Shown here piece by piece: positions 15,930 to 25,028 of a stretch of DNA of 55,006 nucleotides; within the stretch, counting starts at the first letter, position 1; each line of letters begins with the position of its first letter. The position numbers and the translations under genes were made by a program. Source of the DNA: CAZLYX01 sp964563885 (GTDB lineage Bacteria > Pseudomonadota > Gammaproteobacteria > Burkholderiales > Neisseriaceae). The notes beneath the pieces were generated by a model. That model had not been told where the DNA came from, ran no database searches, and was given only the letters and a program-made list of their open reading frames with translations. The stretch spans positions 1 to 55,006 of the forward strand of contig CAZLYX010000007.1 in NCBI GenBank assembly GCA_964563885.1. Reading direction: 5' to 3'.

Positions 15930-16379
15930 ATGCAAGCTTTTCAGGTGAGTCTGAGCGCGTCAAAACGATTACTTAAAATCAACATTTTTTGTCATACGCT
16001 AAGCATCATAACCATTTTGATTTATTTTGATGGGGTGTCCATCAAATTGGCTGGATTGCTTTTATTGGCATGCTCATTCTTTTATGCTAGGCGGGCACAG
16101 AGTATGCGACATCCCAGTGAGATAACCAGTATTTATGTTAATCGACTAGGCTGTGCAACAGTTTGTATTGGCGCGGAATCAACGCCATTAGTGGCTGAGT
16201 TGCTTTCAGGTAGCCTTGTTATGCGACAAGCGATGTTTCTTAAGTGGTCGCTTGATGGCCGTACTTGTTGGCAGTTGTTGCTGCCGGATATGGTTGCTAC
16301 TGAGCATTATCGACGATTAATGGTGTGGGCAAGGTGGTGTTTGCCTAAAGCTGCCCAAGAGTTTCCTGATGATGCTTGA
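15930..16379 (+). CDS. Small membrane protein resembling YgfX/CptA
   Basis: A 149-residue protein with two adjacent membrane helices (ILIYFDGVSIKLAGLLLLAC, about 27-50, plus a preceding short segment) and a cytoplasmic C-terminal domain with LKWSLDGRTCWQLLLPDMVA and YRRLMVWARWCLP. That LLLPD...RRLxVWxRW pattern is reminiscent of the YgfX (CptA) family; the match is from memory and weak. No YgfY/SdhE partner lies beside it. The DUS at 16205-16216 is inside the coding sequence and is read as SGSL. A second DUS lies between this gene and folC. Confidence 0.55.
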   Translation: MQAFQVSLSASKRLLKINIFCHTLSIITILIYFDGVSIKLAGLLLLACSFFYARRAQSMRHPSEITSIYVNRLGCATVCIGAESTPLVAELLSGSLVMRQAMFLKWSLDGRTCWQLLLPDMVATEHYRRLMVWARWCLPKAAQEFPDDA

Positions 16380-16448
16380 ATTCAACTGAATACCTTCGAA
16401 TAATATGCCTGAGGCTTTCAGGTAGCCTTAACCAATACGGTAAAAAAT

Positions 16449-17738
16449 ATGAATAAATCATTAAGCGATTGGCTGGCTCATTTGGAGACTGCTCATAGCA
16501 GCGGTTTGATTGATATGGGCTTGGCGCGGGTGAGCGAAGTCAAAGAAAAAATGGGGCTGAAGCTCCATTGCCCATTGGTTGTCGTGGCAGGCACCAATGG
16601 CAAAGGCTCAGTATGTGCTTTTTTAAGCAAAATATATGCAGAAGCAGGATTTAAAGTGGGTGTACTCAGTAGCCCACATTTACTACGCTTTAATGAACGA
16701 ATTCGGATCAATGATCAGGAAGTGAGCGATGAGGCAATTGTTGTTTCATTTGAGCGTATTGAGGCAGCTCGAGGCGAAACGTCACTGACCTTTTTTGAAT
16801 TTAATACATTGGCAGCAGTGGATATTTTTATTCGCGAAGCTGTTGATGTAATGGTGTTAGAAGTAGGCTTAGGCGGGCGCTTAGATGCCGTGAATACTTT
16901 TGATGCTGATGTTGCGGTGGTCACCAATGTTGACTTGGATCATCAGTCTTATTTAGGTGACACCATTGAGCAGGTTGCATTTGAGAAAGCGGGCGTATTT
17001 CGCAGTGGTAAACCGGCAATTTGTGGCCAAAACCCGCCACCAGAGTCGTTGAAGCAACATGCCGACAATATTGGTACTGAAATGTTATTGGTGAAGCGAG
17101 ATTTTGATTATGAAAAGTTGGAACAACAGCAATGGACGTTTCGTTTTCATCCGCGTTCAGGCTCTCTGAAAGGTAAAGAACGCAATCGCAATGCCTTGCC
17201 GATTCCTGCTTTGCGTGGTTCTTATCAAATTAACAATGCTGCCTGTGCGTTGGCTGTTTTGGAATGCTTGAATGAGCAGTTGCCCGTGGATATCGGTTCT
17301 ATTAAGCGTGGATTATTATTGGTTGATCATCCTGGTCGTTTCCAAGTTTTACCTGGCAGACCGCTGGTCATTCTTGATGTTGGCCACAATATACATGCTG
17401 CGCGTGGGTTAAGACAAAACCTGATTGCATTACCATTTGCTGAAAACCGTATTGCAGTATTCAGTATGCTGTCCGATAAAGATATTGGGCAAGTATTGTC
17501 TATTCTAAGTGATCAATTTGATGAATGGTATATTGCACCACTAGATTGTCCACGGGGTATGACATTGTCAGCTTTAGAAAAAGTGATGCAACAGCATGGC
17601 ATTGATGAAGTACATCAGTTTAATTCGGTGCACAATGCTTTGCAAACTGCTTTATCGAAAGCTGGTGAAAATGATAGAATAACCGTCTTCGGCTCGTTTT
17701 ATACTGTTGCTGAAGCCATGACTCATTTGCAACACTAG
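16449..17738 (+). CDS. folC: Bifunctional folylpolyglutamate / dihydrofolate synthase
   Basis: Adds glutamate to dihydropteroate and then to tetrahydrofolates. 429 residues. Visible Mur-ligase-type motifs are VVVAGTNGKGSVCAFL (P-loop), VGVLSSPHLLRFNERI, FFEFNTLAAVDIF, VMVLEVGLGGRLDAVN, and the C-terminal VILDVGHNIHAARGL. Length matches E. coli FolC (422). It heads a plus-strand run with the SPOR protein, cvpA and purF, an order found in many proteobacteria. Confidence 0.94.
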   Translation: MNKSLSDWLAHLETAHSSGLIDMGLARVSEVKEKMGLKLHCPLVVVAGTNGKGSVCAFLSKIYAEAGFKVGVLSSPHLLRFNERIRINDQEVSDEAIVVSFERIEAARGETSLTFFEFNTLAAVDIFIREAVDVMVLEVGLGGRLDAVNTFDADVAVVTNVDLDHQSYLGDTIEQVAFEKAGVFRSGKPAICGQNPPPESLKQHADNIGTEMLLVKRDFDYEKLEQQQWTFRFHPRSGSLKGKERNRNALPIPALRGSYQINNAACALAVLECLNEQLPVDIGSIKRGLLLVDHPGRFQVLPGRPLVILDVGHNIHAARGLRQNLIALPFAENRIAVFSMLSDKDIGQVLSILSDQFDEWYIAPLDCPRGMTLSALEKVMQQHGIDEVHQFNSVHNALQTALSKAGENDRITVFGSFYTVAEAMTHLQH

Positions 17739-17748
17739 GAATTCCTGC

Positions 17749-18960
17749 ATGCCCACTAATCCAAATAAACAAAGACAAATCCGCTCTCTACAAGAATATG
17801 AACAGCTAAAACGTAAAAATCGGCGACGTTTGGTTGGCACGTCTGTCATGGTAGTGGCGGCAGGATTGTTGTTAGCCAAAGTTTTAAACCAAGATACGCC
17901 TGATCAGACTGTGGAAAAAGTCACTATAGCGGGTCAAACCGCTTCTGATACAGAAGCCTCAAAGCTTACTGTTTCCCAGCCAACAGATGAGGCAGATTCG
18001 ATTGAATATGCATCTGATTTATCACCTGCTGCCGTGTTAGAGCCAGCATCAGAAGAAGAAACATCAATAGGTAATAAAGCCGTTGAACTGAGCAATCCTC
18101 TTCAAAATGAACAAGCGCCTGTTAACGAAGTAAGCACTTCCGAGGATACGAATACATCGAAGAACAACCGTGTGTTGTTGCCCAATCCGCTTACACAGCC
18201 TAAACCTCTTGAATCTAAAACAGTACCGGAAAATACAGCTCCTACATCTACACAAACTAAACCAGCCGCTAAAATACAATCTAAACCTAAACAGGTAGAG
18301 GTGGCGCCAGTGCCAACCGTGATTGTAAAAAATAAAGTGGTGGCTTCTGAGCAAGAAAAAGCGCGCGAAGCCGAATTAGCCCGCCAAGTAGAATTAACTC
18401 GTCAAACGGAGCAAAAGCGTCTTGCTGCTTTAAAAGCCCAAGAGCAACAGCAACAGCAACAGCAATTAAAACAGCAAGCAATAACGACTGAGCGCTTGCA
18501 ATCACAAAAAGCGACAGCACAAAAAGCCCAGCAAGAAGCGGCTCAAAAGAAAGCACGTGCTGAGGCTGAAGCCAAAAAGCAAGCAATACTTAAAAAACAA
18601 GCAGAGTTAAAAAAACAGCAACAAGCTAAAACCATATCCGCAAAAGAGATTTTACAAAATAAATCTGCTAAAGCGACTGATAGTAAAACTAACCCAGCTG
18701 CCATTCTCGAAGGTAAAGCCACCCCATCTGCTAACAAAGCCTTGATTCAGGCCGGTGCATTCAGCAATGCTGATCAAGCAAAACAAATGCAGCAACGCCT
18801 AGCCAATGTTGGTGTGAGCACTTATGTTAGCGAGACAGAAACCAGTAAAGGTAAAGTGTATCGCGTGCGTACTGGCAGCTATCCTAGTCGTGAAGCTGCT
18901 AATAAAGTGCTGGCGGACATACGTAAAAAAGGTCTCGATGGCATGGTAGTTGGGCAATAA
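17749..18960 (+). CDS. SPOR-domain inner-membrane protein
   Basis: A 403-residue bitopic protein. A short Arg/Lys-rich cytoplasmic tail is followed by one helix (GTSVMVVAAGLLLAKVL, about 27-43). A long low-complexity periplasmic region follows: acidic/Pro-rich to about 200, then Ala/Lys/Gln-rich and helical with a run of Gln (about 222-240). The C-terminal SPOR domain starts near ALIQAGAFSNADQAKQMQQR and ends VLADIRKKGLDGMVVGQ. SPOR domains bind denuded glycan at division septa. Location between folC and cvpA matches the gonococcal tetrapac (tpc) gene region as I recall it, where mutants fail to separate; the identity is an inference. Confidence 0.88.
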   Translation: MPTNPNKQRQIRSLQEYEQLKRKNRRRLVGTSVMVVAAGLLLAKVLNQDTPDQTVEKVTIAGQTASDTEASKLTVSQPTDEADSIEYASDLSPAAVLEPASEEETSIGNKAVELSNPLQNEQAPVNEVSTSEDTNTSKNNRVLLPNPLTQPKPLESKTVPENTAPTSTQTKPAAKIQSKPKQVEVAPVPTVIVKNKVVASEQEKAREAELARQVELTRQTEQKRLAALKAQEQQQQQQQLKQQAITTERLQSQKATAQKAQQEAAQKKARAEAEAKKQAILKKQAELKKQQQAKTISAKEILQNKSAKATDSKTNPAAILEGKATPSANKALIQAGAFSNADQAKQMQQRLANVGVSTYVSETETSKGKVYRVRTGSYPSREAANKVLADIRKKGLDGMVVGQ

Positions 18961-18962
18961 TC

Positions 18963-19460
18963 ATGGCTATGTTTGATATGCTTGCTTTAGGTGTGGTGTT
19001 TATTTGCATTGTGTTGTCAATGATGCGAGGAGTAATTGCAGAATTATTAGGCTTGCTGACTTGGATTGTGGCATTGCTTGTGGCGAAAATATTCGCGGTA
19101 TCGTTTGCCCAGTTTGCACTTACTTCCATCCAGCCTGAAGCCTTTTCGGTAGTGGTGGGTTTCGTCTTATTATTTGTGGCTGCTTGGCTGGCCCAATATT
19201 TCTTACGTTCGTTATTAACCAATGCGGTATCTGCTGTTGGTTTGGGCAGCATTAATCGCTTGTTTGGTGGTTTATTTGGTGCTGCCAAAGGCATTATTAT
19301 CGTTACAATTGCCGTATTGGTTTGCGCATTTACCGATTTACCTAAAACTGATGGTTGGCGCACTGCTTTGAGCGCTCCTTATTTTGAGGCGTTGGCCATA
19401 GTGGCTGTGCCTTATTTACCGCCTGTTATGGCGGATCAAATCAAGTATCCAACGCTATAA
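18963..19460 (+). CDS. cvpA: CvpA family membrane protein
   Basis: A 165-residue protein with four hydrophobic helices (LALGVVFICIVLSMMRGVIA, LLTWIVALLVAKIFAV, VVVGFVLLFVAAWLAQYFL, AAKGIIIVTIAVLVCAF) and the CvpA signature of RG near the first helix and NRLFGGLFGAAKG. CvpA is needed for colicin V production and envelope stress tolerance in E. coli. It begins 2 bp after the SPOR gene and lies 18 bp before purF, the classical cvpA-purF pair. Confidence 0.93.
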   Translation: MAMFDMLALGVVFICIVLSMMRGVIAELLGLLTWIVALLVAKIFAVSFAQFALTSIQPEAFSVVVGFVLLFVAAWLAQYFLRSLLTNAVSAVGLGSINRLFGGLFGAAKGIIIVTIAVLVCAFTDLPKTDGWRTALSAPYFEALAIVAVPYLPPVMADQIKYPTL

Positions 19461-19478
19461 ATTACTGGAGAAATACAA

Positions 19479-21011
19479 ATGTGTGGTGTATTTGGATTAG
19501 TGGCGCACCAACCCGTGAATCAGCTGCTGTATGACGGTTTACAAATGCTGCAACACCGCGGCCAAGATGCGGCGGGTATTGTAACGGCTGAGGGCAATAT
19601 GTTTCATATGCATAAAGGCAAAGGCATGGTGCGTGATGTATTTCGCACCCGCAATATGCGCGAATTGGTTGGTAACGCAGGTATTTCTCATGTGCGTTAC
19701 CCAACTGCTGGAAATGCCAGCTCGCCAGCGGAAGCTCAGCCGTTTTATGTAAATTCACCATTTGGTATTGTACTGGCACACAATGGCAACTTAACCAATA
19801 CTGAAGAATTGTATGATGACGTATGCAACACGGATTTGCGACACATCAATACTCGTTCTGATTCGGAAGTATTGTTAAACGCGTTTGCACACGAGCTAGA
19901 GCGTCAGGTTTCAGGTAGCGTATTGAGTGTTGATAATATTTTCGATGCTGTCGCTTCTTTGCAGCAACGCGTTCGCGGGGCTTATGCCGTGGTTGCCTTG
20001 ATTGCCAATTATGGCATGGTAGCGTTTCGTGACCCATTGGGCATTCGACCGCTGGCGCTGGGTAAGAAAAGTGAAAATGGCAAAAATACCTATGCCGTGG
20101 CTTCTGAATCTATCGTATTCAGCAGCATGGGTATGGACTTGAAGCGTGATGTTGAGCCAGGTGAGGCTATTTTTGTTTCGTTTGATGGCAAGCTATCTAG
20201 TCGTCAATGTGCTCAAAATCCTAAGCTTACCCCATGCTTGTTTGAATACGTTTATTTTGCTCGGCCAGATTCAGTGATGGATGGTGTATCGGTGTATCAA
20301 GCACGCGTTAATATGGGAATAACGTTGGCGGAAAAGGTAAAATCACTGATTCCGCTGTATGAAATTGATGTGGTGATGCCGATACCAGACACCAGCCGTC
20401 CCAGTGCAATGGAATTGGCGCATCATTTAGGTAAACCCTATCGTGAAGGTTTTATTAAAAATCGCTACATTGGTCGTACCTTTATTATGCCAGGACAAGC
20501 AACGCGAAAAAAATCAGTGCGTCAAAAATTAAATGCCATGGAATGTGAGTTCACCGGTAAAAACATTTTGCTGGTTGATGATTCTATTGTACGTGGCACC
20601 ACCAGCCGTGAAATTGTAGAGATGGCGCGTCAAGCCGGTGCAAAAAAAATATACTTTGCTTCCGCTGCGCCTGAAGTGCGCTACCCTAATGTTTACGGCA
20701 TTGATATGCCTACACGTGATGAATTGATTGCCAATGGCCGTACTACCGAAGAGATTGCTGCTGAAATTAGTGCAGATATGTGCATATTCCAAGATTTAGA
20801 TAAGCTCGAAAAAGTGGTGCGCGATCTAAATCCGGCTATTGAATCGTTTGATTCATCTTGTTTTAATGGTTTTTACCCCACTGGCGATGTTGACGAGGCC
20901 TATCTACAAAATTTGGCTACTGGTAAATTCGTTGTAGCAACTAAACAAGCCGAGTCGACACAAGTTGACCACAGTGTGCGTGTGAGCGACGAAGATGGCG
21001 ACGACGATTAA
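19479..21011 (+). CDS. purF: Amidophosphoribosyltransferase
   Basis: First committed step of purine synthesis: PRPP plus glutamine to phosphoribosylamine. 510 residues. Begins MCGVFGLVAHQPV, so Cys2 becomes the N-terminal nucleophile. HRGQDAAGI, the RYPTAG loop and LAHNGNLTN belong to the glutaminase domain; the PRPP motif is ILLVDDSIVRGTTSREI (about residue 362-378). GGAG precedes the ATG. Last of the folC-SPOR-cvpA-purF run. Confidence 0.96.
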   Translation: MCGVFGLVAHQPVNQLLYDGLQMLQHRGQDAAGIVTAEGNMFHMHKGKGMVRDVFRTRNMRELVGNAGISHVRYPTAGNASSPAEAQPFYVNSPFGIVLAHNGNLTNTEELYDDVCNTDLRHINTRSDSEVLLNAFAHELERQVSGSVLSVDNIFDAVASLQQRVRGAYAVVALIANYGMVAFRDPLGIRPLALGKKSENGKNTYAVASESIVFSSMGMDLKRDVEPGEAIFVSFDGKLSSRQCAQNPKLTPCLFEYVYFARPDSVMDGVSVYQARVNMGITLAEKVKSLIPLYEIDVVMPIPDTSRPSAMELAHHLGKPYREGFIKNRYIGRTFIMPGQATRKKSVRQKLNAMECEFTGKNILLVDDSIVRGTTSREIVEMARQAGAKKIYFASAAPEVRYPNVYGIDMPTRDELIANGRTTEEIAAEISADMCIFQDLDKLEKVVRDLNPAIESFDSSCFNGFYPTGDVDEAYLQNLATGKFVVATKQAESTQVDHSVRVSDEDGDDD

Positions 21012-21133
21012 GCCGATAACAGATTTTATTTCAATCTTTTGCTTTTAGAGTTTTAGGCTACCTGAAACAAAAGTATAGACACCAATAAAGTGTATTTTAC
21101 TTGAGCATAATAACCAGTAGAAAGTGTATTAAA

Positions 21134-22303
21134 ATGAATGATGGGCTCCATCCTGAAACACTTGCCATTCGTGGTGGAAAATCTCAAACTGAATATGGTG
21201 AACACAATCAGGCTTTGTTTCTAACCAGTAGTTTCATGTTTGACAGTGCTGAGACTGGTGCTAATTTATTTGCGGGCACGGCTGAAGGTTACACTTATTC
21301 GAGAACTGCTAACCCAACCATCAATGCTTTTGAACAGCGGGTGGCACATTTAGAACAGGCTGAACGTGGTTTAGCCACTGCAACAGGCATGGCAGCACTA
21401 CAGGCCACTTTTTTGACTTTTCTCCAAGCCGGCGATCATTTAGTTTCTAGCAGCAGCTTATTTGGTACCACCATGGGCTTAATTAGCAACCAGTTACCGC
21501 GTTGTGGCATTGAAGTGACTTTGGTGTCGCAAACTGATTTGGCGCAGTGGCAAGCAGCCATCAAAGACAATACTAAAATGTTGTTTTTAGAAACACCATC
21601 GAATCCATTGAATGAAGCAGGCGATATTAGCGCCTTGGCAAAAATGGCTCATGAAGCAGGTGCGTTATTGGTGGTTGACAACAGCGTTTGCTCGCCAGCG
21701 TTACAGCGTCCATTGAGCTTAGGCGCAGATTTGTCAGTACAGTCAGCAACTAAAGCCATTGATGGTCATGGTCGTGTAATGGGTGGTATTGTTTGTGGTA
21801 GCGATACATTAATCGATCAAGTATTTCAACACGCGCGCACAGCTGGACAATCGATGTCGCCTTTTAATGCATGGGTTTTGCTCAGTGGCTTAGAAACATT
21901 ATTTGTACGCATGGAAAAACAATGTGCCAATGCCTTAAAAGTGGCGCAATGGTTACAACAAAATCCAAAGGTGCAGCAGGTTTATTATGGTGGCTTGGTG
22001 GAGCACCCGCAGGCTAATTTGGTTGCACAGCAGCAGAGTGCTGGCGGTATTGTGGTGGCGTTTGAAGTGGAAGGCGATCAGGCTGATGCTTGGAAAGTAT
22101 TAGATGCGGTGCAATTGTTTTCAAAAACGGCTAACTTGGGTGATGTGCGCTCAACCATTACCCATCCATGGACGACCACACATGGTCGGATGGCAGCAGA
22201 AGTGAAGCGTGCCGCTGGTATTCAGCCTTGTTTATTGAGGTTATCGATTGGTTTAGAAAATATAGATGACTTGATTGCCGATTTGAAACAAGCATTAATA
22301 TAA
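21134..22303 (+). CDS. metZ: O-succinylhomoserine sulfhydrylase
   Basis: PLP enzyme of the Cys/Met metabolism family, making homocysteine directly from O-succinylhomoserine and sulfide. 389 residues from ATG 21134 (MNDGLHPETLAIRGG). YSRTANPTINAFEQRVAHLE and SATGMAAL-type TATGMAALQA are typical; the PLP lysine is in SVQSATKAIDGHGRVMGG. The GG-K-x-Q-T-E-YGEHNQALFLTSSF N-terminus fits MetZ better than cystathionine gamma-synthase. The ribosome binding site is weak. A DUS (21055-21066) lies upstream, and a paired-DUS terminator follows. Confidence 0.88.
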   Translation: MNDGLHPETLAIRGGKSQTEYGEHNQALFLTSSFMFDSAETGANLFAGTAEGYTYSRTANPTINAFEQRVAHLEQAERGLATATGMAALQATFLTFLQAGDHLVSSSSLFGTTMGLISNQLPRCGIEVTLVSQTDLAQWQAAIKDNTKMLFLETPSNPLNEAGDISALAKMAHEAGALLVVDNSVCSPALQRPLSLGADLSVQSATKAIDGHGRVMGGIVCGSDTLIDQVFQHARTAGQSMSPFNAWVLLSGLETLFVRMEKQCANALKVAQWLQQNPKVQQVYYGGLVEHPQANLVAQQQSAGGIVVAFEVEGDQADAWKVLDAVQLFSKTANLGDVRSTITHPWTTTHGRMAAEVKRAAGIQPCLLRLSIGLENIDDLIADLKQALI

Positions 22304-22363
22304 TGTAAGGCGCATCATCTCAAGCTTTACAGGTCGAATAAACAAGCCTAAAGTAATAAAATA

Positions 22364-22393
22364 TTCAGGTAGCCTCAAAAAAGGCTACCTGAA
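22364..22393 (+). terminator. Paired-DUS hairpin after metZ
   Basis: TTCAGGTAGCCT (22364-22375) and AGGCTACCTGAA (22382-22393) with a short A-rich loop form a 12-bp perfect stem. The arms point outward, so no T run follows directly; the hairpin still likely ends the metZ transcript. Confidence 0.6.
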
Positions 22394-22449
22394 TGTTTCT
22401 CTACAGCAGATTATTTGGTTGCTGATATAGGCGAAATAAAGAAATAACC

Positions 22450-23667
22450 ATGATTAAAAAACCGCCATTATGGCTCTTGATGACCGCCATTATATTGTTG
22501 GCAACCAATTTACGTGCGCCTATTGTAACGATAGGGCCTTTGCTGGCGACGATTCAGCAAGATTTAGGCGTGAGCAGCACCGTAATGGGATTGGTGGGAA
22601 CTTTGCCAGTATTGACGTTTGCTGCATGTTCTTCATTTGCAGCTGGATTGGGTAAGCGTTTTGGTATAGAAGAAGTGCTTATCAGCTCGCTGATTTTATT
22701 ATTAGCTGGCATGTTTATACGCACCAGTGGCAATTCGGTGTCGATGCTTTTAATGGGCACTATCGTGTTGTCGGCTGGCATTGCAATGGGCAATGTTTTA
22801 CTTTCGGGTATTGTGAAACGCAGCTTGCCACAATTAGTGGGTCGGGTAACCAGCATTTATTCGGTCACCATGAGTTTGACAGCAGGCTTAACCGCGGCGG
22901 CAATGGTGCCATTGTTGAATGTAACTGGGTCGTGGCGAGTTTCGCTGAATCTGTTAGCAGCGTTTGGAATTGCAGCGTTGGTGGTGTGGGTGTGGATGAG
23001 GTGGCGCAGCGGTCATATCGCCACACCGCTTGGTGCGCATGGTCATGCACCAGTGTCGATGTGGCGCTCTAAATTAGCGTGGGCAATGAGTTTAATGATG
23101 GGCTTACAGTCGCTGTTGTATTATACATTTTCGGCTTGGTTGCCACAGATACTGATTAGTAAAGGTTTTGAGCCTGCCGAAAGTGGACTATATGTGATGT
23201 TGTTTCAAGTTGCGGCAGTGCCAGCAGTATTTGGTACTACAGCATTGGCGGTGCGCATGAAAAACCATCACGGCCTGATTTTGGGTATCACAGGTTTAAG
23301 TGCCATCAGCTTGAGTGCTATTTGGTTGTTTTCGAGTGGATTATGGTTTTGGGTGTTATTGGTTGGCATGAGTGTGAGCGGTACATTCACACTTAGCTTG
23401 TTATTGTTTGTATGGCGCACTGATTCTGCTCTTGAAGCGGCCGCTCTATCAGGCATGGCACAAGCAATTGGCTACCTTATTGCAGCCACTGGGCCACTAG
23501 GTGCTGGGTGGCTATTTGAGAAAACAGGTGGTTGGCATTGGCCTTTGGGTGTTTTGATCGCATTAATGGTAGTAAAATCGGCTTGTGGTTGGTATTGTGC
23601 ACGCCCACTTACCATTAGACAGGCGCATGAGGCAGCTCTGGCAAGGAAAGGATTGAATCATGGATGA
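22450..23667 (+). CDS. MFS transporter of the CynX/NimT type
   Basis: A 405-residue, 12-helix major facilitator. The N-terminal LLATNLRAPIVTIGPLLATIQ is the characteristic CynX/NimT (YeaN) segment; later GNVLLSGIVKRSLPQ and VTSIYSVTMSLTAGLTAAAM are also family-like. Family members export cyanate or 2-nitroimidazole, or import small anions; the substrate here is unknown. Its 3' end overlaps the next gene by 8 bp, suggesting translational coupling. Confidence 0.85.
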   Translation: MIKKPPLWLLMTAIILLATNLRAPIVTIGPLLATIQQDLGVSSTVMGLVGTLPVLTFAACSSFAAGLGKRFGIEEVLISSLILLLAGMFIRTSGNSVSMLLMGTIVLSAGIAMGNVLLSGIVKRSLPQLVGRVTSIYSVTMSLTAGLTAAAMVPLLNVTGSWRVSLNLLAAFGIAALVVWVWMRWRSGHIATPLGAHGHAPVSMWRSKLAWAMSLMMGLQSLLYYTFSAWLPQILISKGFEPAESGLYVMLFQVAAVPAVFGTTALAVRMKNHHGLILGITGLSAISLSAIWLFSSGLWFWVLLVGMSVSGTFTLSLLLFVWRTDSALEAAALSGMAQAIGYLIAATGPLGAGWLFEKTGGWHWPLGVLIALMVVKSACGWYCARPLTIRQAHEAALARKGLNHG

Positions 23668-23866
23668 AGCCGTATTTGCAGCGTGGTCAATGAAAATCGG
23701 TTTAACGGTTTTGATTATTTTTTTAGGGTTTATTGTCTGGGATTTGGGTAAAAAATCTCAAGCAGGTAAATTTGGGATGTTTATTTTATTTTTAGTATTA
23801 GGCCTAGGGGTATTCGGGTTTTTATTCAAAAATCTCTTAATCAGTTTTTTTGTGTTGCCTAAATAA
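23660..23866 (+). CDS. DUF2788 family membrane protein
   Basis: A 68-residue protein with two helices (IGLTVLIIFLGFIVWDLGKK and FGMFILFLVLGLGVFGFLFK) separated by the conserved KSQAGKFG turn, the DUF2788 pattern. Function unknown. Overlaps the upstream transporter gene by 8 bp and is followed by a strong terminator, so the two form one unit. Confidence 0.85.
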   Translation: MDEAVFAAWSMKIGLTVLIIFLGFIVWDLGKKSQAGKFGMFILFLVLGLGVFGFLFKNLLISFFVLPK

Positions 23867-23877
23867 AGACTTTATTT

Positions 23878-23916
23878 AAAGCAGGCTACCTGAAATATTT
23901 TCAGGTAGCCTGCTTT
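23878..23916 (+). terminator. Paired-DUS terminator before yejB
   Basis: A perfect 18-bp stem (AAAGCAGGCTACCTGAAA, loop TAT, exact complement) containing inward-facing DUS at 23883-23894 and 23900-23911. Followed by TTTATT. One of the strongest DUS hairpins in the window. Confidence 0.85.
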
Positions 23917-23956
23917 ATTGATAAGATACACGTTTACGTTTCAGACGGAGCAACAG

Positions 23957-25003
23957 ATGTTGCGCTATATTTTCAAACGATTGTTGTTATTGTTGCCGAC
24001 ACTGCTGGGTATTTTAGCAGTGACATTTGCGATTATTCAATTTGTGCCAGGTGGCCCAGTAGAACAAATTATGGAGCAGCTCACTCGCAGCAGCGTCAGC
24101 GGGGAAACCGCAGTGGCGACTACGGGCATGAAAGGCAGTGGCCAAATGAGCGCAGATGATTTAGCTGCTCTTAAGGCGCTTTATGGGTTCGATAAACCGC
24201 CATTAACACGTTTTGCAGATATGGTGTCGCGTTTTGCTCGCTTTGATTTAGGCGAAAGTTTTTTTCATCACCAAACTGTTTTTGAATTAGTGAAAGAAAA
24301 AATGCCAGTATCCATGAGCTTGGGATTGTGGACATTTTTCCTCACATATTTAATTTGTATTCCTCTGGGTATTGCCAAAGCGGTGCGCGATGGCTCCCGT
24401 TTCGACAGCGTTACTGGCATAGTGATTTTAGTTGGCTACACTATTCCACCCTTTGTTTTAGGGCTAGTGTTGCTGGTGTTGTTTGGCGGCGGTAGCTTTT
24501 TGGCATGGTTTCCACAAGGCGGGCTGACTGGCGATAATTGGGATTTAATGAGTTGGCCCGATAAAATTCAAGATTATTTGTGGCATATGGTGTTACCAGT
24601 GACTGCCTCGGTGGCAGGTAATTTAGCGGTAATGACGGTACTTACCAAAAATGTTTTCTTAGAAGAAATTCGCCGTCAATATGTTTATACGGCACGTGCA
24701 AAAGGGCTACCTGAAAAACAAATTCTATTAAAACATGTGTTTCGCAATGCGATGATTCCATTGATTACTGGTTTCCCTGCTGCATTCATAGGTGCCTTTT
24801 TTACAGGTAGCCTATTAATCGAAACCTTGTTTTCTTTAGATGGCTTAGGCTTGCTTTCTTATGAGGCGGTGATTAAACGTGATTATCCAGTGGTAATGGG
24901 CACGCTGTATGTGTTCACTTTGATGGGCTTGTTGGCTAAATTATTGTCAGATATTTCCTATTCTTGGGTAGATCCACGCATTCATTTCGACAGCCAACGT
25001 TAA
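23957..25003 (+). CDS. yejB: Peptide ABC transporter permease YejB
   Basis: A 348-residue inner-membrane permease of the DppB/OppB fold. It starts at ATG 23957 (MLRYIFKRLLLLLPTLLGIL) behind GGAGCAACAG; an earlier in-frame codon overlaps the terminator. The long periplasmic insert after FVPGGPVEQIMEQL and the EAA loop YVYTARAKGLPEKQILLKHVFRNA (about 250-273) match YejB. LPE of the EAA loop is encoded by a DUS-like GGGCTACCTGAA. First gene of yejBEF; the last base of its TAA stop is the first base of a DUS (25003-25014). Confidence 0.92.
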   Translation: MLRYIFKRLLLLLPTLLGILAVTFAIIQFVPGGPVEQIMEQLTRSSVSGETAVATTGMKGSGQMSADDLAALKALYGFDKPPLTRFADMVSRFARFDLGESFFHHQTVFELVKEKMPVSMSLGLWTFFLTYLICIPLGIAKAVRDGSRFDSVTGIVILVGYTIPPFVLGLVLLVLFGGGSFLAWFPQGGLTGDNWDLMSWPDKIQDYLWHMVLPVTASVAGNLAVMTVLTKNVFLEEIRRQYVYTARAKGLPEKQILLKHVFRNAMIPLITGFPAAFIGAFFTGSLLIETLFSLDGLGLLSYEAVIKRDYPVVMGTLYVFTLMGLLAKLLSDISYSWVDPRIHFDSQR

Positions 25004-25028
25004 GGCTACCTGAAAGAATTTCAACTTT

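Noticed and set aside
18287..18737. Long minus-strand hydrophobic frames within the SPOR gene
   Set aside because: They arise from the Ala/Lys/Gln-rich low-complexity codons of the plus-strand gene and have no start site or family match.
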